This document shows, piece after piece, positions 41,788 through 48,035 of a DNA stretch of 55,739 nt. A program made the translations under genes and the position numbers. The stretch's first letter is position 1. The number at the start of each line of letters is the position of its first letter. The notes under the pieces are model-generated. The model made no database searches and was not told the DNA's origin. It worked only from the letters and a program-made list of their open reading frames with translations. This DNA comes from CAZVKN01 sp964627035 (GTDB lineage Bacteria; Electryoneota; AABM5-125-24; Hatepunaeales; Hatepunaeaceae), in assembly GCA_964627035.1 (NCBI GenBank), contig CAZVKN010000018.1, positions 1 to 55,739 of the forward strand. Reading direction: 5' to 3'.

Positions 41788-43044
41788 TTACGTCTTCAAT
41801 TTCTTCTTCTTAGCTGCTGGAAACAGCACATTATTCAAGATCAACCGATACCCCGGAGAGTTCCGATGCAGTTCCAGATTAGTCGGAGGATCACCGACCA
41901 TGTGACGATAATCTTCAGGATCGTGTCCGGCATAGAATGTGAAAAATCCTTGACCAAGATTGCCGTGAATATATTTTACTTCATCACGCCCCTCATATTC
42001 TCCCATGACTATGACCGACGGCTTAACCAACGACCTCTTGAAAGTAGTTGTTTGTCCCATAAAACCCTTGACCACTGATGTATGCGATTGCGTCAACATC
42101 GTCGGAACAGGATCATATTTAGCTGAAAACTCAAACAGAGTGAAAAAATCACCGGATTGACCACCTGGAGCACGTGAGCGAACGTTAGTCATGTCAATAT
42201 CGGAAAACTCGTAAACACCCGGATCAGTAATTATCTTGAAATTGTAAAACGCTAAACATTTACTATAATCCAATCGTTTCTGAGCTCCAGTTTCAGGTGG
42301 CGTTCCATCAAACGGTTCTGACACAATATCCACACCCTCAGCAGACAATGCGATATCGTAACTGTCCGTCCCGGAACACATCGCAAACAGAAATCCACCC
42401 TTATGAACATAACCCTTTATCTCACGCGAAACGCTCTTCTTCATCTCACTGATTGACGGATATCCCCATTTAGTAGCACGAACATTTCCTTCACGCTGAC
42501 GCTCCTGATACCACGCTGACGAACGATATGAACGCCAAAACTTACCCATCTGTCCGGTAAAATCCTCGTGATGAAGATGTAGCCAGTCGTATTCGCTCAA
42601 TTTACCTCTAAACACATCATCATCGTAAATCTGATCAAACGGTATCTCCGCATAATTCAACGCCAACATAACCGCATCATCCCAAGGATCTGTCCCTTCA
42701 GGCGCATATACTCCAATACGAGGCGCTTTCTCCAACGGAACAACCTCCATATTGTTCTGCTCAATCTCACTGTAGATAGTTGCAATTTGCGATCCGTTCA
42801 CTTTCTCAAACGTAACTCCGCGCACTCTGCATAGCCGTTCAAGTTGCGAATAATCATCCAACAAAAACGACCCGTGACGATAATTTAATAACCATTCAGC
42901 CTTACCACCTTGCTTGACCGTCCAAAATGCTATTCCATACGCTTTCAAGTGATCACGCTGTGCTAAGTCCATCGGGATTAGGATTTTGCCGGCGATGGCT
43001 GAATTGATGCTAAGGAACAATATCAGGATAAGGAGTATCGACAT
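41788..43044 (-). CDS. Exported protein of the FCB family often labelled asparagine synthetase B
   Basis: About 418 aa. The signal peptide (LLILILFLSINSAIA) is followed by GKILIPMDLAQRDHLKAYGI, FWTVKQGGKAEWLLNYRHGSF, APRIGVYAPEGTDPWDDAV, the LHHEDFTGQ block and GQGFFTFYAGHDPEDYRH. This pattern is common in Bacteroidota, where it carries the name asparagine synthetase B, but it lacks that enzyme's architecture; the middle looks like a class I glutamine-amidotransferase-like fold (FAMCSGTDSYDIAL). The ATG at 43044 begins the signal peptide; the longer frame to 43134 reads through a repeat and is rejected. Confidence 0.8.
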   Translation of the reverse strand: MSILLILILFLSINSAIAGKILIPMDLAQRDHLKAYGIAFWTVKQGGKAEWLLNYRHGSFLLDDYSQLERLCRVRGVTFEKVNGSQIATIYSEIEQNNMEVVPLEKAPRIGVYAPEGTDPWDDAVMLALNYAEIPFDQIYDDDVFRGKLSEYDWLHLHHEDFTGQMGKFWRSYRSSAWYQERQREGNVRATKWGYPSISEMKKSVSREIKGYVHKGGFLFAMCSGTDSYDIALSAEGVDIVSEPFDGTPPETGAQKRLDYSKCLAFYNFKIITDPGVYEFSDIDMTNVRSRAPGGQSGDFFTLFEFSAKYDPVPTMLTQSHTSVVKGFMGQTTTFKRSLVKPSVIVMGEYEGRDEVKYIHGNLGQGFFTFYAGHDPEDYRHMVGDPPTNLELHRNSPGYRLILNNVLFPAAKKKKLKT

Positions 43045-43052
43045 TTTGGGGA

Positions 43053-43098
43053 GTGCCGACATTCCTGTCGGCACAGCACGGACAGAAATGTCCGTGCT
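43053..43098. repeat. Two-hairpin element between metH and the exported protein
   Basis: GTGCCGACA-ttcc-TGTCGGCAC is directly followed by AGCACGGACA-gaaa-TGTCCGTGCT. Both stems are perfect. Its architecture matches F1 and F2 but its sequence does not. Confidence 0.85.
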
Positions 43099-43111
43099 CC
43101 CTAACTTCTTG

Positions 43112-46100
43112 TCACACCGCATAATACTTCCCATCAGGATGATGAAAAACCACCGCAGACACCGAACTCTCCGGGTGCATCATCATACCGTCTGTCAATG
43201 TAATACCAATATCCTCAGGCTTTAACAGGTTGAATAATCCTTGCTGGTCATCCAGATCAGGACAAGCAGGATATCCAAAAGACAGTCGAATACCGTGATA
43301 CTTTGTTTTGAAAATATCTTTCAATGTCAATTCCGGTGAATCAGGAATCCCCCAATCGGCTCGCATTTGCCTATGAACGTATTCGGCAGTTGCTTCAGCA
43401 ATCTCAATCGCTAATGCCTGCAAAATGTGAGAGTCCAACAATCGTCCCTGTTCACGCATTTCAGCGGATCGTTCAGCGGTATCAATACCGGATGTCGCAA
43501 TAAACAGTCCAACATAATCACCACCTTGATCTTCCGATCTAATCCAATCAACCGCCGATAATCGTTGTTTATCCTGCTGACGTGGGAAACTGAACGAAAC
43601 CTTTTGGTCATTATCAGGGGCTGTCAGGTGCGGCGACCTGACAGCGGGATGTATGATAATTGATTCACCTTCAGTAGTAGCCTTGAACCAACGATAAATC
43701 ACTTTTGGTGAAAGAATTTTATCGGCAATTCCTTCGGTAATGACATCTTTTATCTGCCTGCGGAGCTTGAGAATCTTCTTGTTATGAGGATTGTTCATCT
43801 TTTTCTGAACACCCTTTACACCGAGATGCTTGCCCAATAACATCTGATTATTGAGAAATGGTAACACTTCGCTAAGCTTGATGTCAGTTAAAACATGGCG
43901 TTCCAAATCTGGGGGAGTTGGGACATCAGTTTTTATCCAAACAGAGTCCCCGCTGTCAACCCGCCGTGGTTGACAGCGATCTTGTGCAGTGTCAATTGTG
44001 TGGCTGTCAGGTGCGGTGACAGGAGAGCTGGATGTGTCTACTTCAGGATTAACAACATCATTACAAATCGTCAAACCCATCATCGCATCGGACGCATAAA
44101 ACACAGCTCCCTTATACGCCGGAGCAATCCGTTCACGCGTGAATTTCTTGGACAGAGCCGCTCCACCAACAATCAATGGAATATCTATACCTGCCGCCGA
44201 TAAATCAGCCGCTGTATGAACCATCTGTTGAGCGCTTCGCACCAATAATCCTGATAATCCGATCATATCAGGCTGATGCTCTTGGACTGCTTCAATGATT
44301 GTTTCAGGAGCAACCTTAATGCCCAAATTGATAATCTCGAACCCATTATTGGACAAAATCATATCCACCAAATTCTTGCCAATATCGTGAACATCACCCT
44401 TGACAGTTGCGAGCAACATTTTCCCTTTGGTAGTCATAGATTCACCCGGAGGAAAATGTGGTTTGATCTGATCTACCGCTTTCTTCATCACTTCAGCGGA
44501 TTCCAACACCTCAGCTACGATCAAGCGATTGTCGCCAAACAACTTGCCAACCTCATCCATCCCAGCCATCAACGGTCCATTGATAATCTCTAACGGCTTC
44601 ATCCGACTCAACAGTTCGTCAATGTTATCAGTCAATCCTTCGCGACGCGCTTCTATTACTGCTTGGGTGATCTTTTGTTCAGTGGTAAGTCCAGCCCATT
44701 CATCCTCACTTGAAGTTACCTTTGTGTCGCGGAAGTATGCGGTTAATTCGTTGATAGAATCGGAATCACCTTGCATTAGCACGGCTTCAGCCAACGCAAT
44801 TTCATTGTCCGGTATGGACGGATAACGCTTCAGTTTCTGCGTATTGACAATGGCAAAGTCCAATCCAGCTTTGGAAGTCAGATACAGAAACAGTGAGTTC
44901 ACCACCTCACGACCCGCAGGTGGTAATCCAAATGACACATTAGATACACCGAGTATAGTCAAGCAATTCGGATATTTTTGCTTAACGGCACGTACACCTT
45001 GAATGGTCGCCTTAGCTGAACCGATATAGTTGGGATCACCCGTCCCGGCTGGAAACACTAACGGATCAAAAATTATGTCACCATCAGGAACATTGAACTC
45101 ATCCTTCAGTATCCGATAAATCTTGTCGGCAACTTCTAATTTTCTCTCAACAGTTACTGCCATGCCTTGGTCGGGATCATCATCAATCAAGCCACATACC
45201 AAAGATGCACCAAACTCTTTCGCTAATCCAACCACCTGTCGCAACCGTTCACCACCATCCTCAAGATTGACCGAGTTGATCGCAGGCTTCCCACCGATTT
45301 GCTTCAGTCCAAGCTCAACGACTTCGGCATCAGTAGTGTCCATCATCACCGGAACACGCACTTTGCGTAACATCGGACGGAGCACATTCACAAAATCGCT
45401 AACTTCATCGCGGTCAGGATTTGCCGTACATAGGTCCACTACCATTGCGCCCTTATTGACCTGCTTACGACCGATTTCAGCGGCTTCATCCCATTTACCG
45501 GTACTGATCAATCGTTTGAACTTACGGCTACCGATAGTGTTAGTCCGTTCACCGACAAATATGGGACGATTGTCAGCTTCAACCGTTACCGATTCCGCTC
45601 CTGCGAGCGATGGATAATGGCCGTTTTCCACTAATTTACGAGGTTTCACGCCATCAACAACTTCCTTCATTGCACGTATATGATCCGGTGTAGTTCCGCA
45701 ACATCCACCGACCATATTAATGAACCCTTCACATGCAAATCGTCCGATAACCTCTCGGAACACGTCAGCATCCTCGCTATAATTCCCATCAACATCCGGT
45801 AACCCGGCGTTGGGCCACACAGTTACCGGAAACCGTGACAGACGAGCTAACGTCCGCAAGTGATCCGTCATCATTGCCGGACCGGTAGCGCAATTGAGAC
45901 CGATTGAGAACAGATCATAACCGGACATGGTATGATACAATGCTTCAATGTTTTGACCTGCGAGCATCGTTCCACCCATCTCAATGGTTACTGATACACA
46001 GACAGGAGCGTCACGATTTTGATCTTGTTGAGCTTGTCGGATTCCTTGCAATGCTGCTTTGAGGTTTAGCGTATCCTGCATAGTTTCCAACAACAAAATG

Positions 46101-46795
46101 TCTGCTCCACCTTCTAACAATCCTGATGCGTAGATGTAGTACGCATCTTTCACCTCGTCAAAAGTTATGCCCCCGGTAACAGTGATACTTTTGGTGCCGG
46201 GTCCCATAGAACCCATGACGTAAACTCTGTGTAAATCACCGTCATTCCTGCCTACATCACTGTCATTCCTGCCTATATCACTGTCATTCCTGCCTATATC
46301 ACTGTCATTCCTGCCTATATCACTGTCATTCCTGCCTACATCACTGTCATTCCTGCGAAAGCAGGAATCTCCTCCCAAAACAGTAGCATCTGTAAGAGAT
46401 TCCTGCTTTCGCAGGAATGACAGATTAGTCACCGCTTCATTTGCCAATTCAGCCGACTTCCGAGCCAATTCCCGCGCACGCTCCTCAATGCCATACTCAG
46501 CCATTACTATCGGTGAACCGTTGAAACTGTTAGTCTCAATAACATCCACACCGGCTTCAATGTAGGCTTCATGTAATCCAAGCACTATATCCGGCGCATA
46601 AGCATTGAGCATCTCATTACTACCGACAAACTGCTCTCCGCCGAAATCATCAGCGGTAGGCTCAGCTAGTTCCAATCCCGTTCCGGTAGCACCGTCAACG
46701 ACAAGGATTCGTTCAGACAGCAGCCTATCAAGCTCAGCTCGATTCTTCTTATCTTCTTTCAGTGTCCTCGCCAAAGGAGACCTCGTTATTTGCAA
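43112..46795 (-). CDS. metH: Cobalamin-dependent methionine synthase with three in-frame repeat insertions
   Basis: 1227 aa. The order is the homocysteine domain (about 25-395; VVDGATGTGLELAEP, zinc motif GGCCGTTPDH), the pterin domain (about 420-690; ERTNTIGSRKFK, NSVNLEDG), the B12 domain (about 730-920; GDVHDIGKNLV with base-off His) and the activation domain (about 955-1227). It methylates homocysteine with 5-methyl-THF. Residues about 125-193, 921-948 and 1051-1059 are encoded by intergenic-type repeats, all in frame. The start may be TTG 46795 or TTG 46774, the latter with GAGG upstream. It follows a DUF433 gene. Confidence 0.93.
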   Translation of the reverse strand: MQITRSPLARTLKEDKKNRAELDRLLSERILVVDGATGTGLELAEPTADDFGGEQFVGSNEMLNAYAPDIVLGLHEAYIEAGVDVIETNSFNGSPIVMAEYGIEERARELARKSAELANEAVTNLSFLRKQESLTDATVLGGDSCFRRNDSDVGRNDSDIGRNDSDIGRNDSDIGRNDSDVGRNDGDLHRVYVMGSMGPGTKSITVTGGITFDEVKDAYYIYASGLLEGGADILLLETMQDTLNLKAALQGIRQAQQDQNRDAPVCVSVTIEMGGTMLAGQNIEALYHTMSGYDLFSIGLNCATGPAMMTDHLRTLARLSRFPVTVWPNAGLPDVDGNYSEDADVFREVIGRFACEGFINMVGGCCGTTPDHIRAMKEVVDGVKPRKLVENGHYPSLAGAESVTVEADNRPIFVGERTNTIGSRKFKRLISTGKWDEAAEIGRKQVNKGAMVVDLCTANPDRDEVSDFVNVLRPMLRKVRVPVMMDTTDAEVVELGLKQIGGKPAINSVNLEDGGERLRQVVGLAKEFGASLVCGLIDDDPDQGMAVTVERKLEVADKIYRILKDEFNVPDGDIIFDPLVFPAGTGDPNYIGSAKATIQGVRAVKQKYPNCLTILGVSNVSFGLPPAGREVVNSLFLYLTSKAGLDFAIVNTQKLKRYPSIPDNEIALAEAVLMQGDSDSINELTAYFRDTKVTSSEDEWAGLTTEQKITQAVIEARREGLTDNIDELLSRMKPLEIINGPLMAGMDEVGKLFGDNRLIVAEVLESAEVMKKAVDQIKPHFPPGESMTTKGKMLLATVKGDVHDIGKNLVDMILSNNGFEIINLGIKVAPETIIEAVQEHQPDMIGLSGLLVRSAQQMVHTAADLSAAGIDIPLIVGGAALSKKFTRERIAPAYKGAVFYASDAMMGLTICNDVVNPEVDTSSSPVTAPDSHTIDTAQDRCQPRRVDSGDSVWIKTDVPTPPDLERHVLTDIKLSEVLPFLNNQMLLGKHLGVKGVQKKMNNPHNKKILKLRRQIKDVITEGIADKILSPKVIYRWFKATTEGESIIIHPAVRSPHLTAPDNDQKVSFSFPRQQDKQRLSAVDWIRSEDQGGDYVGLFIATSGIDTAERSAEMREQGRLLDSHILQALAIEIAEATAEYVHRQMRADWGIPDSPELTLKDIFKTKYHGIRLSFGYPACPDLDDQQGLFNLLKPEDIGITLTDGMMMHPESSVSAVVFHHPDGKYYAV
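43620..43645 (-). repeat. F1 hairpin B inside metH
   Basis: GCTGTCAGGT-gcggcg-ACCTGACAGC is identical to the intergenic 7416-7441 copy. In the metH frame it encodes AVRSPHLTA, just ahead of the activation-domain core. Confidence 0.93.
43952..44028 (-). repeat. F1 hairpins A and B inside metH
   Basis: Hairpin A (GCTGTCAACC-cgccgt-GGTTGACAGC, 43952-43977) is followed by a spacer and a decayed hairpin B (GCTGTCAGGT at 44003-44012). In the metH frame this encodes CQPRRVDSG and flanking residues in the linker between the B12 and activation domains. Confidence 0.92.
46241..46423 (-). repeat. 21-bp tandem array plus dRS3-like inverted repeat inside metH
   Basis: Five direct copies of a 21-bp unit (46241-46345, beginning GTCATTCCTGCC) run into a perfect 27-base inverted repeat (46344-46370 and 46397-46423, ATTCCTGCGAAAGCAGGAAT core). 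Each 21-bp unit encodes seven residues (RNDSDIG-type). The segment falls in a loop of the homocysteine domain, before MGSMGPGTK. Confidence 0.95.
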
Positions 46796-47028
46796 GGTTT
46801 GGGTGGGAAATCACTCTTGCGAGTCATCTCAGCACCGTGTGCCAGACACGCCCGAATATCAATCTCTTCCAGTTCCGGATGTTGTTCAAGTATCTTCCTA
46901 GTGTCTGCTCCAACAACCATTTCATCCAGAATGGCGGAAACCCAGATTCGTGTGTCCCGGATGCATGCTTTTCCAAAACAGACTTCGGGATCGGAAGTTA
47001 TTCGTTCTAAAAGTTCTTTGTGTCTCAT
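46786..47028 (-). CDS. DUF433 protein (VapB-like antitoxin family)
   Basis: 80 aa. The pattern ITSDPEVCFGKACIRDTRIWVSAILDEM, then GADTRKILEQHPELEEIDIRACLAHGAEM (quoted in parts: CIRDTRIWV; ILEQHPELEEIDI), matches DUF433, a small winged-helix family often paired with PIN-like DUF5615 toxins. No PIN gene is adjacent. It overlaps the metH start if TTG 46795 is used. Confidence 0.85.
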   Translation of the reverse strand: MRHKELLERITSDPEVCFGKACIRDTRIWVSAILDEMVVGADTRKILEQHPELEEIDIRACLAHGAEMTRKSDFPPKPCK

Positions 47029-47107
47029 TGTATATAAAATTGCTTTTATTGAATTTTAAGTGTGAGCATCTGCATCCCCACAAACTGCACCAACTCTGTT
47101 GTATGCG

Positions 47108-47446
47108 TTATTTCTGTGAGGGCACATCCTTTTCCAGCTCAGCCACTAACAGAGGAAGTTCCTGCTTCACCACTTCCCAAACAACCACAAAGTTTGTGGT
47201 CAGATAATCGTGAACTATTCGATTACGCATTCCGACTACTTTCGTCCATGGGATCGGATACTCTTCTTTTGTCTTATCTGACACATGATTTGCCGCTTCA
47301 CCGATGATCTGAATGAAGTGCATAAGTGTATAGCGAAGATTCTCATCTTTGTCATATTCCTCGCGAGTTTTCCCTTCTTATTTTTGTATCGCGTTTTGGG
47401 CAAAATCAAGCATATTTCCCAAGTATAGCATATCATCCTTTTTCAT
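47108..47446 (-). pseudogene. hepT: hepT-like gene interrupted by an in-frame TAA
   Basis: The frame starts at ATG 47446 (KKDDMLYLGNMLDFAQNAIQK), meets TAA at 47380-47378 (codon 23), then continues unbroken as EGKTREEYDKDENLRYTLMHFIQIIGEAANHV and the HEPN motif MRNRIVHDYL (quoted in parts: EGKTREEYDKDENLRYTL; RNRIVHDYL). Reading through the stop restores a normal HepT of about 112 aa. It overlaps the mntA end by 14 bases. A restart at the internal ATG (47323) would remove the first helix. Confidence 0.88.
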
Positions 47447-47735
47447 ACACTACCTCCGAATGAAACATTGGATGATTACGTAACCGTTTATTTAAGAATT
47501 CCTCGGCAACAAAATCAATCCTCCTTCCTCCGAACAGATCGGACAGCTCTCTTTCAATATCAAATATCCCAAATCCAACAGCATGATCCGGTTCAAATTC
47601 ATACAGCACATCCACATCGCTGTCTTCACGGAAATCATCGCGCAGAACCGACCCGAACAGCCACAGTTTACGGATGCGATTACGGCGACAGAAGTCAGTT
47701 AATTTTTTGTTGTCAATCGGGATTTTAAGCGGCAT
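47433..47735 (-). CDS. mntA: MntA-type nucleotidyltransferase (antitoxin)
   Basis: About 100 aa. GSVLRDDFREDSDVDVLYEF holds the GS and DxD catalytic positions; IDFVAEEFLNKRL follows. It should AMPylate the HepT toxin, but the adjacent hepT is broken. ATG 47735 is used, giving MPLKIP; three more in-frame residues are possible. It overlaps the upstream YgiT-type gene. Confidence 0.88.
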   Translation of the reverse strand: MPLKIPIDNKKLTDFCRRNRIRKLWLFGSVLRDDFREDSDVDVLYEFEPDHAVGFGIFDIERELSDLFGGRRIDFVAEEFLNKRLRNHPMFHSEVVYEKG

Positions 47736-47946
47736 AGTACACAACTTTCAATTCAGCATTTGCATTGGTTTTATTAAGGATGTCATCTACCTGTTTCATT
47801 ACCGGGTCTTCAATGAGAAATTCCTGACAGTTTTTACACTGCAACACAGGTAACTTTTTGAGAATTACAATAGATGTATCACTTACTTTGAAGGGTAAAT
47901 CGGTTTTAATATGTTGCAACTTAGAACCGCATACATGGCAATTCAT
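47725..47946 (-). CDS. YgiT/MqsA-type zinc-finger protein
   Basis: About 73 aa. The zinc site is CHVCGSKL (CxxC) and LQCKNCQEFLI (CxxC); the middle is KVSDTSIVILKKLPVL, the typical YgiT strand region. MqsA-like antitoxins use this fold, usually beside a small toxin gene (MqsR or DUF4258); here the neighbour is mntA/hepT. ATG 47946 has GGAG upstream. Confidence 0.85.
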   Translation of the reverse strand: MNCHVCGSKLQHIKTDLPFKVSDTSIVILKKLPVLQCKNCQEFLIEDPVMKQVDDILNKTNANAELKVVYYAA

Positions 47947-47980
47947 CTTATTTTCTCCTTCGCAGTGAGATAGGTTAAGT

Positions 47981-48035
47981 TGTAGTCGGGGTTGTCCCCA
48001 ACCCCGACGTCGGGCTTGAGACAAGCCCGACTACA
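47981..48035. repeat. F2 repeat, complete copy overlapping a stop codon
   Basis: TGTAGTCGGGG... and ...GACTACA ends enclose GTCGGGGTTG-tccc-CAACCCCGAC and GTCGGGCTTG-aga-CAAGCCCGAC. The terminal TAG (minus strand, 48033-48031) is the stop codon of the adjacent methylenetetrahydrofolate reductase gene. Confidence 0.9.

Noticed and set aside
41788..43044. True asparagine synthetase B
   Set aside because: It lacks the N-terminal Cys nucleophile domain and the ATP-binding synthase domain; the name is only the common label of this family.
43045..43134. N-terminal extension of the exported protein at 41788-43044
   Set aside because: The extra 30 codons read through a two-hairpin repeat, and the signal peptide starts at the ATG 43044.
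46241..46345. The 21-bp direct repeats as a CRISPR array
   Set aside because: Units abut with no unique spacers, lie in an open metH frame, and no cas gene is near.
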